Below, one piece after another: positions 16,846 to 25,951 of a stretch of 64,000 bases of DNA. The DNA is taken from the NCBI GenBank assembly GCA_934373235.1, contig CAKROW010000001.1, positions 62,001 through 126,000 on the forward strand, in the 5' to 3' direction. A program made the translations under genes and the position numbers. This DNA is from an uncultured Blautia sp. (GTDB lineage Bacteria > Bacillota > Clostridia > Lachnospirales > Lachnospiraceae). The first letter of the stretch is position 1, and each line of letters starts with the position of its first letter. The notes below the pieces were generated by a model, which was not told the origin of the DNA, made no database searches, and worked only from the letters and a program-made list of their open reading frames with translations.

Positions 16846-18654
16846 TTATGCACGGAATTTCTTGTGCATCTCACGTATGGTTTCTTTTCCCTTAAAGAGA
16901 AGGAGCCATACGATCATCAGAAAACTGACACAGACGCAGATCACAGACGGATACAGCACATGGACTGTTCCTGTAAGGATCAGAACCAGAGGTATCCATC
17001 CAAAAGCTCCCGCTTCCAGAAGATATCCCAGATATTCTTCCTGTGCCAGCTTCTGTACCTTTGCAATACCTGCCATGGAACACATCACAGCCAGGGCAGC
17101 CAATGGAAGAAGATAATCCACAGACCAGCCTCTCCAGCCTGTAAACACATCCCACAGGATTCCCGCCGCTGTAACGATCACAAGCTGCCACATCTCATTT
17201 TTGAGAATGTTACGCCGTTTCACATAGGCCACAGCTACCATCAGCCAGGTACAGAATGTTCCTGCTGTCACAAACCACGCCCAGCCGGTCTTTCCATCCG
17301 GAAGAAAATCCACCACTGTACATAGAACCGCCACAAGGATACAAAGAAAAGTAAAGCTTTTAAATACTTTTGCACCAGATCCTGCATCTTTGTTTTTCCC
17401 CGGGAAATCATTCTCCCGCACTTCACAGGAAACCTGTTCTTTTTTCAGCTTCTCCACAAAATTCCTCTCTATATTTCCATTGGGGATCTTGGATGTAAAG
17501 CTTAAGATCATCTCATCCCCGAAAGAGCAGGAACATAACTGCAAGCTGTCCGTACTTGCAAAAAGCCCGAATCTTGTAATATATTCCCTGTATTCCTCCG
17601 GCATACGGATGATCCCCACATTGGAATAGATTGCTGTGATAGCCCGTCCACCAAGAGTGGTGCCAGCCACAAGAAACGGAGTTTTGATCTCCAGAGGCAC
17701 CAATCTGAGAATGGGATTTTTTTCCAGGCTTACCAGGTCGTTGAGCTTTGCAGCGATCCGGTCCTTACTCAGCTCCCTGGCAAACTGCTCCTTCACAGAA
17801 TCAAGGATATCCTCAAAAGTCGTCTCCCCGGTAAACTGGCAGCTTATCTCGATCCATCCGAAAAAATTTGCCATGGACTGGGAAGGGAAATAATTTCGCA
17901 GGTTCACGGGAATCATCAGTCCCACCGGTTTTTTTGCCTGGTTCTTCGGAACCTCCTCATGGATCGCCCAGATGAACACCGCTGTGAGAAATACGGTGAT
18001 GGAAACCCCTGCTGCCTTTGCCCTGGCGTGGACTTCTTTTACAGGAATGGACAGCTCTGTGATGCTCATATCCTCCTGTCTCAGCTTCTCCCCCTTTAAC
18101 TGGAACGCAGGCTTCTTCTGCTCCCGTTTCCTGGGTGCATCAGAGGAATAATACTGAGAAAAGCTGTCCTCCTCCATATCCTTCTCCGTCACATTTTCAT
18201 CCTGCATGATATCCGGAAGTTCTGCTTCCGGATGAGCTGTCTTCAGATAATTTTTGATCAGCTCCATCAGAAAATGCATGGCACCGGTGCCATCTGTAAG
18301 CCCGTGAAAAACCTCAAAGTTTATCCGGTCCTTATAATAGCTCACCCGAAAAAGAAGATTCTTTTTGTCGGGGATATATAATCCGCTGCAGGGCGGTTTC
18401 TCTTCTTTTTTTACTTTTGCGGGCAGATCTCTTCGTTCCAGATAAAACCAGAAGAGTCCTTTTCTCAGGACAGCACGGAACAAAGGATATTTTTCCATGG
18501 TCAGATCCAGTGCCTTCTGAAGTGTTTCTTCTTTTATCTCTTCCTTAAGTTCGCAGTAAAAACGGAAAACTCTGGTATCGTTTTTTCCTGTAACTGCCGG
18601 AAAAGCCAGCGCCGCATTATCCAGTTTTCTCCACTGTGCATATTCCTTCTTCAC
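16846..18654 (-). CDS. Condensation-domain-type acyltransferase with C-terminal membrane domain
   Basis: A 602-residue protein. The N-terminal 430 residues follow the condensation/alcohol-acetyltransferase fold, with the catalytic-type motif FHGLTDGTG (HxxxDG variant of HHxxxDG). The C-terminal 160 residues contain about six hydrophobic helices. It begins with a GTG preceded by GAGGAG. The gene lies 18 bp after an alpha/beta hydrolase gene in the same operon, so the pair may make and break an acyl ester. The substrate is unknown. Confidence 0.78.
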   Translation of the reverse strand: MKKEYAQWRKLDNAALAFPAVTGKNDTRVFRFYCELKEEIKEETLQKALDLTMEKYPLFRAVLRKGLFWFYLERRDLPAKVKKEEKPPCSGLYIPDKKNLLFRVSYYKDRINFEVFHGLTDGTGAMHFLMELIKNYLKTAHPEAELPDIMQDENVTEKDMEEDSFSQYYSSDAPRKREQKKPAFQLKGEKLRQEDMSITELSIPVKEVHARAKAAGVSITVFLTAVFIWAIHEEVPKNQAKKPVGLMIPVNLRNYFPSQSMANFFGWIEISCQFTGETTFEDILDSVKEQFARELSKDRIAAKLNDLVSLEKNPILRLVPLEIKTPFLVAGTTLGGRAITAIYSNVGIIRMPEEYREYITRFGLFASTDSLQLCSCSFGDEMILSFTSKIPNGNIERNFVEKLKKEQVSCEVRENDFPGKNKDAGSGAKVFKSFTFLCILVAVLCTVVDFLPDGKTGWAWFVTAGTFCTWLMVAVAYVKRRNILKNEMWQLVIVTAAGILWDVFTGWRGWSVDYLLPLAALAVMCSMAGIAKVQKLAQEEYLGYLLEAGAFGWIPLVLILTGTVHVLYPSVICVCVSFLMIVWLLLFKGKETIREMHKKFRA

Positions 18655-18672
18655 AACAGTACACTCCTCTTT

Positions 18673-19791
18673 TTACTCTCTTTCTTCTTCCAGGAAACGG
18701 TTCATATAAGTAAAGCTTTCCTGTACATGAAGGAACTTGATACCCAGGGCAAAATACCCGTGAAAAGCTTCGCTGATCCTGTGTACCTCCACATGGTTTC
18801 CTGCCTCAAGAAGTCTTTTTCCAAATTCTTCCCCCTCATCTCTTAAAGGGTCAAACTCCGCAGTAAGGATCAGGGTATCCGGAAGATCGCGAAAATCCGA
18901 TGCCAGGATCGGAGCAAAATAAGGATTCTGACGGTCCTCCGGACTGCTTTCGTAAAGCTTCAGATAATCCTCCATCTTCTCTGCAGTGAGAAGATATCCG
19001 GTTCCGTTGGTCTTTACAGATTCGAATGGGGAATCTTCTGTGTAACAGTTATTAAGAGCCGGATAAATAAGGATCTGTTTCTGTGGCTTAAATTCTCCTC
19101 TGTCACGGGCCATCATACATACTGCTGCTGCCAGATTACCTCCTGCGCTGTCTCCCATAATGGTGATCCTCTCAGGATCTGTATTAAGGAGAAAACGGTT
19201 GGTATAAAATGCCTTCGCCACTGCATAACAGTCCATAAGTCCTGTTGGGAAACGGTATTCCGGAGCAAGCCTGTACTCTACAGATGCCACGATCTGACCT
19301 GTGGACTGAGCCATTCTGGCACAGATCCTCTCATAATTCTCCACGCTCTCTGTGACCCAGCCGCCTCCGTGGAAAAACAGGATCACAGGTGGACTCCCAC
19401 CGGAAGCAGCTCCCGTCTCCATAGCCTCCTCTGTGGGGAAAAACAATCTGATGGGTACCTTGTAATCACCATTATATACCTCTGCGTCCAGAGTCCTGTA
19501 AAAGATCCGCATTGGATCCATCTTCTTGATATCTGCCAGCCTTCTGGATGCCTCCACCTCTATCCCTCCGTAGGAAAGAGCATTAAGCACAGTCTTTACT
19601 GCTCTTGGAAGTTCTTTATCTTTTTTTGCAGGTTTTCCGGGAATGACGATGCAACTGCTTTTGCGGTTTCCTTTTCTGCTGTAAATGTATTTGGTACAGG
19701 TGTCATATTTTGACATAAGCCGCACACATTTCACAGTTGTAGTGCTGTAATGGATCTTTTTCAGAACCTCGCTGTCTGTACGGATGATCAC
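18673..19791 (-). CDS. Alpha/beta hydrolase (esterase/lipase, HSL/Aes-like)
   Basis: A 372-residue hydrolase with the oxyanion motif FFHGGGWV, the nucleophile elbow GDSAGG, an Asp in TAEFDPLRDEG and a His in FHGYF: a complete triad of the hormone-sensitive-lipase family. I give the GTG at 19791 (AGGGG 7 nt upstream) as the conservative start. However, the frame stays open and protein-like for 29 more codons up to an ATT at 19876-19878 that overlaps the stop of the glycosylase gene and has GGAGG 9 nt upstream, so a longer 401-residue product is possible. Confidence 0.85.
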   Translation of the reverse strand: MIIRTDSEVLKKIHYSTTTVKCVRLMSKYDTCTKYIYSRKGNRKSSCIVIPGKPAKKDKELPRAVKTVLNALSYGGIEVEASRRLADIKKMDPMRIFYRTLDAEVYNGDYKVPIRLFFPTEEAMETGAASGGSPPVILFFHGGGWVTESVENYERICARMAQSTGQIVASVEYRLAPEYRFPTGLMDCYAVAKAFYTNRFLLNTDPERITIMGDSAGGNLAAAVCMMARDRGEFKPQKQILIYPALNNCYTEDSPFESVKTNGTGYLLTAEKMEDYLKLYESSPEDRQNPYFAPILASDFRDLPDTLILTAEFDPLRDEGEEFGKRLLEAGNHVEVHRISEAFHGYFALGIKFLHVQESFTYMNRFLEEERE

Positions 19792-19873
19792 ATCCGTTCC
19801 CCTGTAGCCTTTTATATATAACCGGTTATCTTTTATCCTTGCCGATGGCCGGATCAGTCTTAAAAAGATCTTC

Positions 19874-20689
19874 TTAATGATGTCCTACCTCCAAATCATA
19901 ATAAAAAATATACTGCTGCATGATCCCCCGCATGCCTCTGTATCTGCGGTTGGGAAATCCTCTTTTATAATGTATATCCATCACCTGACGGATGTGTGTG
20001 TCTATGGGAAAAGCATCCATATGATGCAGGGCAAAAAGGCAGATACATTCTGCTACCTTTTCTCCTACGCCGCACAGTTTCATAAGCTCTTTTTTTGCCC
20101 GCTTATATGTCATGTCACGAAGCTTATCCAGAGAAATTTCCCCTGAGGCTACCATTGCAGATGTAGCTGCAATATATCTTGCCCTGTACCCCAGACCACA
20201 GGCACGAAGTTCTTCTTCCGTAGCTGCGCTTAAGCCTTCCGGGGACGGAAAAGAATAATATTCCACTCCCTCCGGTGTCACTTTTTTTTCTCCGTATCTG
20301 ACACAGAGAGTTTCGATGCACTTCCTGATGCGCCTGATATTGTTCTGCTGGGAAATAAGAAAAGTCACGATCATCTCCCAGAGATCCTGACGGAGGATCC
20401 TGATCCCGTCTCCTTTTTGTACTGCTGTATTTAAATATTTATCCCTTGGATTTACTGCATTTATATATTCCTCATAGTCTGTATCCAGATCAAAATATCC
20501 CACCCAGTAGCAGACGAACTCCTCCTGGGAACAGTAAAAATCCACCACTCCCTTATCCTGCCGCATTTCCAGATACTGATCTCCTGCGATCAGGGAATAA
20601 CGTCCCTCTCCCAGCTTCTTCATACGGAAGCACTGACCGGAATCGCATATTTTGTCAAGGCTGAAATGATCCAGCTCCACTGTGATCAT
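19874..20689 (-). CDS. ogg: 8-oxoguanine DNA glycosylase-like protein
   Basis: A 271-residue protein with an N-terminal OGG domain (LDKICDSGQCFRMKKL) and an HhH-GPD domain with CGVGEKVAECICLFAL (catalytic Lys) and AFPIDTHI (catalytic Asp). These are OGG1/AlkA superfamily hallmarks; the GQCFR motif favours 8-oxoguanine glycosylase. I start at the ATG at 20689, which has GGAGGAG at good spacing, instead of an ATG 87 nt upstream. The gene is the first of a three-gene run with the esterase and acyltransferase. Confidence 0.88.
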   Translation of the reverse strand: MITVELDHFSLDKICDSGQCFRMKKLGEGRYSLIAGDQYLEMRQDKGVVDFYCSQEEFVCYWVGYFDLDTDYEEYINAVNPRDKYLNTAVQKGDGIRILRQDLWEMIVTFLISQQNNIRRIRKCIETLCVRYGEKKVTPEGVEYYSFPSPEGLSAATEEELRACGLGYRARYIAATSAMVASGEISLDKLRDMTYKRAKKELMKLCGVGEKVAECICLFALHHMDAFPIDTHIRQVMDIHYKRGFPNRRYRGMRGIMQQYIFYYDLEVGHH

Positions 20690-20851
20690 GATTAATCTCC
20701 TCCGAACATACATTGATTGTAGAAAATAAGTATAGTCTTTTTTTCTTCTGTCTGCAATGGTTTCAGGAACTGCCATGTGTTACTGCTATTCCAGTATTGA
20801 CGGATTGACTGTTTTCCTATAAAATACATCGTAATTATTGTGAAATATTTT

Positions 20852-20883
20852 TGTAACCGTTCTGGTGGGCATGAGGGGTTACA
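20852..20883. promoter_or_regulatory. Possible BlaI operator
   Basis: TGTAACC and GGTTACA are separated by 18 bp just upstream of the BlaI-like gene. TGTA/TACA half sites are typical for BlaI/MecI repressors, although the spacing here is longer than the classic sites. Confidence 0.35.
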
Positions 20884-20930
20884 TTACTTTCGGTTTTGAA
20901 CTGATATGATCACAGAGGAGGAATATAATT

Positions 20931-21329
20931 ATGGCAGCATCACACTATGGATTATCTGAAATTGAATATGACCTTATGAAAATGTTCTGGGCCAGCGATC
21001 ATCCACTTCCTTTTGCAGAAGTTCTCAACTACTGCAACAACGAGAAGGACTACGGATGGGCACAGACAACGCTTCATACCTATCTTACCCGTCTTATCAG
21101 GAAGGGTGTTCTCCACTCCGACCGCAAAGGCTATAAGAAATCTTATCGTCCTGAGCTCACAGAGGCTGAACTTTCCCATCTGTATGCAGGACATTTTGTA
21201 GAGCAGTCCTACGGCGGTTCCATCAAGAACCTTCTGGTGTCCCTCACCTATAACACTCAGCTTTCCAGAGAGGAAGTTTCGGAGCTTCAGAAGATCCTTG
21301 AAGATAATCTGAACCGTGACCAGCAGTAA
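20931..21329 (+). CDS. blaI: BlaI/MecI-family repressor
   Basis: A 132-residue winged-helix protein of the penicillinase-repressor family (SEIEYDLMKMFWASDHPLPFA start, TTLHTYLTRLIRKGVL recognition helix, dimerising C-terminus). GAGGAGG precedes the ATG. It sits 30 bp upstream of a BlaR1-like metallopeptidase, the normal sensor partner that inactivates the repressor by proteolysis. No beta-lactamase gene is adjacent, so its target is likely its own operon and unlinked genes. Confidence 0.88.
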   Translation: MAASHYGLSEIEYDLMKMFWASDHPLPFAEVLNYCNNEKDYGWAQTTLHTYLTRLIRKGVLHSDRKGYKKSYRPELTEAELSHLYAGHFVEQSYGGSIKNLLVSLTYNTQLSREEVSELQKILEDNLNRDQQ

Positions 21330-21359
21330 TCATCAGTTTTTACATCCCGGAGAGACATT

Positions 21360-22607
21360 ATGAAAATCCTGCTCACCCTGCTGCTGGCCATGTCCGCAGC
21401 AGGCACACTACCGTTTCTTGTTTATCTTATCGTATCTGCGGCAGCACCACGGCATATGTCCGCTGCGTTCCGATACGCATGTATGAAATTTTTTCTTGTT
21501 CTGTACCTGGTTCCGGTTCCCATGATCCGGTATTTTATTACGCGGAACTTCTTTTCCCCGGCATCTCTGCCTGCTTCCGCAGACAAGGATACACTTGTCA
21601 CACTTCAGGACTGTATTGTGCAGTTTCAGGGTGGATTTGTTATTTCCGGAACTGCTCCTGTATACAGGGTGCTCACCGGGATCTGGCTGTCCGTTCTCTG
21701 TTTTGTTCTTGTATATAACATAGTCGGGTTTTTACGTTTCAAAAGACAGACTGCGCCTTATACAGAACCGGACACAGCACATCAGCAGCTTTTTGAAAAT
21801 CTGAAAAAGAAATACCATATCGGGAAACATACCAGACTTTATCAGTATCACAGCTTTGTTTCACCCTTTACCATGGGAATGTTCCGGCCTGCAGTTTTTC
21901 TTACAGATGCAGTGAAGGAAGAGGATACGGAGCTTATCCTGCGTCACGAGCTGTGCCATGTAAAATCCCACGACTTTACATGGAGGACCTTTGCCATTGC
22001 CGGTATTCTGATACACTGGTTTAATCCTTTTATCTATGTGTATTTCAATGAACTGAAAGAGGTTCAGGAGCTTGCCTGTGATGAACGGCTTCTTGCAGCT
22101 TTTTCCACAGACCAGATGAAACAGTATGGTTATCTTCTTATCAATACCACAGTGACAGATCCCTCTGCTCCTGCCTGCACCCTGCATTTTTCCAGGGATA
22201 ACCGTATCTTCCTGAAAAAGAGGATTTCAAGGATCGGGCAGAATACCTGCTGTCATCCATTCCTTGCTTCTGTTTTTGCTGCAGTTCTCTGTGTGCTTTC
22301 CGCTGTCCCTGTATATTTCTATTCACCGAAAACCGTGGATTTCCGGAAAGATCCCACGATTACTGCCAGTGAACTTCAGAAGTCTTCCTGGGTTTTATAT
22401 ACCTCAGATGATTCCAGTCAGTCACCAGAGGAAGCTCTTTTTAAATATACAGATCTCTTCTTTGTTTCCGATGACGGAACTGTGACAGCAGATCTTTCCA
22501 CTCCGGTTCATCCCCAAAATGAAACAGATGATATGACACCGGATTACATTAACCAGCAACTGGAAAACGCTTCCAGAGGCATTGTAAAACCTGCCCCCCG
22601 GGATTAA
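21360..22607 (+). CDS. BlaR1-like M56 membrane metallopeptidase
   Basis: A 415-residue membrane protein. It has N-terminal helices (residues 1-27, 40-60, 105-125), a cytoplasmic zinc protease domain with HELCH at 196-200 and the second-glutamate region QELACDERLL, a fourth helix near 305-325 and an outside C-terminal tail of about 95 residues. The tail is far too short for the penicillin-binding sensor of true BlaR1, so the signal it senses is probably not a beta-lactam or is sensed with a partner. Confidence 0.85.
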   Translation: MKILLTLLLAMSAAGTLPFLVYLIVSAAAPRHMSAAFRYACMKFFLVLYLVPVPMIRYFITRNFFSPASLPASADKDTLVTLQDCIVQFQGGFVISGTAPVYRVLTGIWLSVLCFVLVYNIVGFLRFKRQTAPYTEPDTAHQQLFENLKKKYHIGKHTRLYQYHSFVSPFTMGMFRPAVFLTDAVKEEDTELILRHELCHVKSHDFTWRTFAIAGILIHWFNPFIYVYFNELKEVQELACDERLLAAFSTDQMKQYGYLLINTTVTDPSAPACTLHFSRDNRIFLKKRISRIGQNTCCHPFLASVFAAVLCVLSAVPVYFYSPKTVDFRKDPTITASELQKSSWVLYTSDDSSQSPEEALFKYTDLFFVSDDGTVTADLSTPVHPQNETDDMTPDYINQQLENASRGIVKPAPRD

Positions 22608-22632
22608 ACAGCGAGGTGCAGGTTTTTGTTTT
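22586..22632 (+). terminator. Terminator of the blaI-blaR operon
   Basis: AAAACCTGC pairs with GCAGGTTTT and is followed by a T-rich run; the left arm overlaps the end of the peptidase gene. Confidence 0.8.
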
Positions 22633-22653
22633 TTGCAGCTTTTCTGTTTCAGA

Positions 22654-23097
22654 TCAGACAGGTTCATGAAGAACCTCAAGGGCACGGGCGTATCTTCCCC
22701 TCAGGCGGGTGATCTGCTCCCCGGATACATCGTCGCAGTTCTCAAGTCTGGAAATATCCGAGTTATGTCTGATGTCCGCTTCTTTTACCTTCCTGGCAAT
22801 GGGATTTTTTCTCAGGATCCGGATATACTCAAAATAATTCACGCTCTTATCCCTGGTGAGAAAACGCAGTGCCTCAATCACTTCCTCCGGGAACTCCCCT
22901 GACAGATCTTCGAATGTGATCTCCGTATCCTCCACCACATCATGGAGAAGTGCCACACAGGTACTGATCTCATCATCCATCTGTTCCGCAACATGGACAG
23001 GATGAAAAATATAGGGTACTCCGCTCCGGTCTGTCTGTCCATGATGTGCTTCATACGCCACCTTCATGGCTTTTTTCGTCAAAGCTGTGTAGATCAT
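22654..23097 (-). CDS. HD-domain phosphohydrolase, MESH1/SpoT-hydrolase-like
   Basis: A 147-residue single-domain HD protein with FHPVHVAEQM and ALLHDVVEDT, the metal-binding pattern seen in RelA/SpoT hydrolase and MESH1 proteins. It lacks synthetase and TGS domains, so it may hydrolyse (p)ppGpp or a related nucleotide. I start at the ATG at 23097 with GGAGG, not the ATG 147 nt upstream. Single gene, convergent with the BlaR1-like gene. Confidence 0.85.
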   Translation of the reverse strand: MIYTALTKKAMKVAYEAHHGQTDRSGVPYIFHPVHVAEQMDDEISTCVALLHDVVEDTEITFEDLSGEFPEEVIEALRFLTRDKSVNYFEYIRILRKNPIARKVKEADIRHNSDISRLENCDDVSGEQITRLRGRYARALEVLHEPV

Positions 23098-23270
23098 AAT
23101 CGTGCGCCTCCTAGTGATTCCAGTATAGCATCTGTCTGTCCGGCCTACAAGGACATCCCGCTTATAAATATATAATTTGTCTTTATAATTAGCCGACTTT
23201 CCCTTATACTTGCCCCTGAAGAGGAATTGGTATATACTGGACATATTGAAAGATAGGAGGAATATCAGCT

Positions 23271-23549
23271 ATGAAATTCATATATCCCGCAGTTTTCCGT
23301 CCCACTGAGGACAGGAAATATAATGCGTTTTTCCCGGATCTTGCCTGTTGCGAGGCAAAGGGAGATACTCTGGACGAAGCCATCGAAAATGCCAATGCAG
23401 CCGCTTACGACTGGATCTATACTGAGCTAATGGAATTTGAGGGACATCTTCCTCCTGTTTCTGAGGAGAGTGACCTGGATCTGAAAGAAGGCGATGTTGT
23501 CCGCAACATTTCCGTTAACATCCGTTTTCAGGACGGCTGGGACGAATAG
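23271..23549 (+). CDS. HicB-family protein (solitary antitoxin-like)
   Basis: A 92-residue HicB-like protein (MKFIYPAVFRPTEDRKYNAF, FPDLACCEAKGDTLDEAIENA) with the partly degraded RNase H-like fold typical of HicB antitoxins. No DNA-binding extension is evident. No hicA toxin (small double-stranded-RNA-binding fold) is found on either side, so it is an orphan or acts with an unlinked toxin. It has an AGGAGG ribosome site. Confidence 0.85.
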   Translation: MKFIYPAVFRPTEDRKYNAFFPDLACCEAKGDTLDEAIENANAAAYDWIYTELMEFEGHLPPVSEESDLDLKEGDVVRNISVNIRFQDGWDE

Positions 23550-23614
23550 ATTCCCTGCGAAACGAGACCTGGCGCACTCTGTCAGTCTGGCCTGTTGCTT
23601 TCACAGATAAAAAG

Positions 23615-23655
23615 ATCACCCGGACAGTCAGGTAATATACCCCTGTCCGGGTGAT
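23615..23655. terminator. Bidirectional terminator
   Basis: ATCACCCGGACAG and its exact complement form a 13-bp stem with T-rich flanks on both strands, between the convergent HicB and MarR genes. Confidence 0.9.
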
Positions 23656-23659
23656 CCTT

Positions 23660-24106
23660 TTATTCGCTTTTATACTGTCTGAAAAATTTGCGCAGTCCGT
23701 CCAGAGCCTTGCCAAGAATCACTGCCTCATCATCGTTCAGTGTCTCCATAACTGCATCTGTCATCTGTCTGTGAAACTCTGCATGATGGTGATATGCCAT
23801 ACGTCCCTTGTTGGTAAGCTGGATGAACACCACGCGTCTGTCCTTCTCACTGCGTTCTCTCTTTACATACCCTTTCTTTACAAGGCTGTTCATGGAGGTT
23901 GTGAGGGAGCCTACCGTAATGTTCAGCTTCCCTGCAATGGAAGTCATATTGCCTCCTCCAAGGCCTACAGCCTCGATAATATGCATGTCATTGTTGGAAA
24001 TATCTTTATATTTATCTGTGATGATGGCTTCCTCTTCAAGCTGGAGGATCTCATTAAAAAGATGTACCAGCACATCATTGATCACTTCCCGACTGTCTAC
24101 ACTCAT
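23660..24106 (-). CDS. MarR-family regulator, FabT-like
   Basis: A 148-residue winged-helix regulator (MTSIAGKLNITVGSLTTSMNSL recognition region, RRVVFIQLT wing). It lies directly downstream of the fatty-acid operon in the same orientation, and a FabT-type palindrome sits on that operon's promoter at 33304-33316. I infer that it represses fatty-acid synthesis, as FabT does in streptococci, probably with acyl-ACP as corepressor. The ATG at 24106 has AGGAG upstream. The gap of 144 bp to accDA shows no strong terminator. Confidence 0.85.
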   Translation of the reverse strand: MSVDSREVINDVLVHLFNEILQLEEEAIITDKYKDISNNDMHIIEAVGLGGGNMTSIAGKLNITVGSLTTSMNSLVKKGYVKRERSEKDRRVVFIQLTNKGRMAYHHHAEFHRQMTDAVMETLNDDEAVILGKALDGLRKFFRQYKSE

Positions 24107-24250
24107 CCCCACTCCTGTTCTTCCGGAAGACCGTCCCCTGTCTCTGCCTGTCCGGACTCTCTGTTATTGATGTCATGGTATCACAAATATAAAGATTTTT
24201 CCACTGTTTTATTCTCTGTGACACAGCCTGTTTTTTATATATACAGCAGA

Positions 24251-25951
24251 TCACATTTTCCGGAAACGCTCATATCTCTTTTCCAGAAGCTTATCCGGCT
24301 GTACTGTTCTGTACTGTTCCAGAAATTCCAGGATCCCTTTTTCCAGATACTCTGTTACATTGTCCATTTCTTCCCTGCTTACAGGTTCTTCCTCCGGAAT
24401 TACATGTTCGATCATTCCCATTCTCTGAAGATCAGAAGCTGTAAGCTTCATAACCTCTGCTGCTTCTCTTGCCTTTTTGCTGTCTTTCCACAGGATAGAA
24501 GCAAAACCTTCCGGAGAAAGAATGGAATAAACCGAATGTTCCAGCATCCACACCTCATCTGCCACCGCAAAGGCAAGTGCGCCGCCGCTTCCCCCTTCTC
24601 CGATCACAATGGAAAGTACAGGAACCTTAAGTCCTGCCAGAGTGTAAAGATTCTGTGCGATGGCTTCTCCCTGTCCCCGTTCCTCTGCCTCAATGCCGCA
24701 GAAAGCTCCCGGGGTGTCCACCAGACAGATCACAGGACGGTGAAATTTTTCTGCCTGCCTCATAAGACGCAGGGATTTCCAGTAACCTTCCGGGGAAACC
24801 ATCCCGAAATTCCGGGCAATGCTGTCTTTGGTTCCTTCCCCTTTTTCCTGTGCCAGTACTGTAACCGGTTTTCCGTGGAAAAATGCCACTCCACCAATCA
24901 CTGCCGGATCATCCCCACAGTAACGGTCCCCGTGAAATTCCATAAAGTCATCAAAAACTGCCTGGATATAATCCTTCGCTGTAGGTCGTGTTTTTGATCT
25001 TGCGATCTGCACATGATCCCATGCTGAAAATTCACCGGAAGGCTCAAATTCTTTCCAGACAGATTCTTTTGTGTCATTTTTTTCTGTCTCATTACCCTGT
25101 TCCGTGCCCTGATGCATACGCAGGATCTCAGAAAGGACCTCCCTCTGATCTTCTCTTTTTATGATCCCGTCCAGGAACCCGTGTTCCAGAAGAAACTCTG
25201 CTCTCTGGAAGCCTTTCGGAAGTTTCTGTCCTATGGTCTGCTCAATAACCCTGGGTCCTGCAAAACCAATAAGCGCCTTTGGCTCTGCCAGGATAATATC
25301 TCCCAGCATGGCAAAGCTTGCCGTCACACCTCCTGTGGTAGGATCTGTGAGAACAGGTACATAGAGGAGTCCCGCATCACTGTGCTTACGAAGAGCCATG
25401 GTGGTTTTTGCCATCTGCATCAGGGAAACCAGTCCCTCCTGCATCCTGGCACCGCCGGAACAAATGTAGAGGATCACCGGAAGCTTTTCCTCTGTGGCAC
25501 GTTCAAAAGCCCGGGCGATCTTTTCTCCCACTGCTTCTCCCATACTGGACATCATAAAACGGCAGTCGCACACACCAAGAACTACACTCATACCCTGAAT
25601 CTTAGCTTTTCCTGTGATAATGGCTTCATCAAGCCCTGTCTTTTCCCGGAGAGTCTGAAGTTTTTCCTCATAGCCTTTATAGTTCAGAGGATTATTTTCT
25701 TCCATGTGGGCATCCCATTCTTCAAAGCTGTTCCTGTCCGCTACCATTTTGATCCGTTTCAGTGCAGGTACATGAAAATAATTTCCACAGTGGGGACAGA
25801 TATAATGATTGTGTTTTACTTCATCTACAAATACTGCTGCCTTACATGCGTTGCATTTTCGCATCAGGCCATCAGGTACTTCCGGTGAAATCTCTCTCTC
25901 CGTCTCCCGGTTATCCAGAATGGTTTTTTTGAACATATGCTTAATTCTCAT
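24251..25951 (-). CDS. accDA: Acetyl-CoA carboxylase carboxyltransferase, beta-alpha fusion
   Basis: A 566-residue fusion. The N-terminal half is AccD: a four-Cys zinc ribbon (CNAC...CPHCGNYF, about residues 33-55) and a carboxyltransferase core with GGARMQEG and a GGVTASFAMLGD stretch. The C-terminal half, from about residue 310, is AccA with PTAKDYIQ, GDRYCGDDPAVIGG, VDTPGAFCG and IGEGGSGGALA. Most bacteria have separate subunits that form an alpha2-beta2 complex. The start has GGAG and overlaps the accC stop by 11 bp. Last gene of the fab operon; the cytoplasmic enzyme makes malonyl-CoA. Confidence 0.93.
   Translation of the reverse strand: MRIKHMFKKTILDNRETEREISPEVPDGLMRKCNACKAAVFVDEVKHNHYICPHCGNYFHVPALKRIKMVADRNSFEEWDAHMEENNPLNYKGYEEKLQTLREKTGLDEAIITGKAKIQGMSVVLGVCDCRFMMSSMGEAVGEKIARAFERATEEKLPVILYICSGGARMQEGLVSLMQMAKTTMALRKHSDAGLLYVPVLTDPTTGGVTASFAMLGDIILAEPKALIGFAGPRVIEQTIGQKLPKGFQRAEFLLEHGFLDGIIKREDQREVLSEILRMHQGTEQGNETEKNDTKESVWKEFEPSGEFSAWDHVQIARSKTRPTAKDYIQAVFDDFMEFHGDRYCGDDPAVIGGVAFFHGKPVTVLAQEKGEGTKDSIARNFGMVSPEGYWKSLRLMRQAEKFHRPVICLVDTPGAFCGIEAEERGQGEAIAQNLYTLAGLKVPVLSIVIGEGGSGGALAFAVADEVWMLEHSVYSILSPEGFASILWKDSKKAREAAEVMKLTASDLQRMGMIEHVIPEEEPVSREEMDNVTEYLEKGILEFLEQYRTVQPDKLLEKRYERFRKM

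Noticed and set aside
23651..24997. 448-codon plus-strand frame
   Set aside because: Runs across the MarR gene, an intergenic gap and half of accDA on the other strand, which a real gene would not do; composition is not protein-like.
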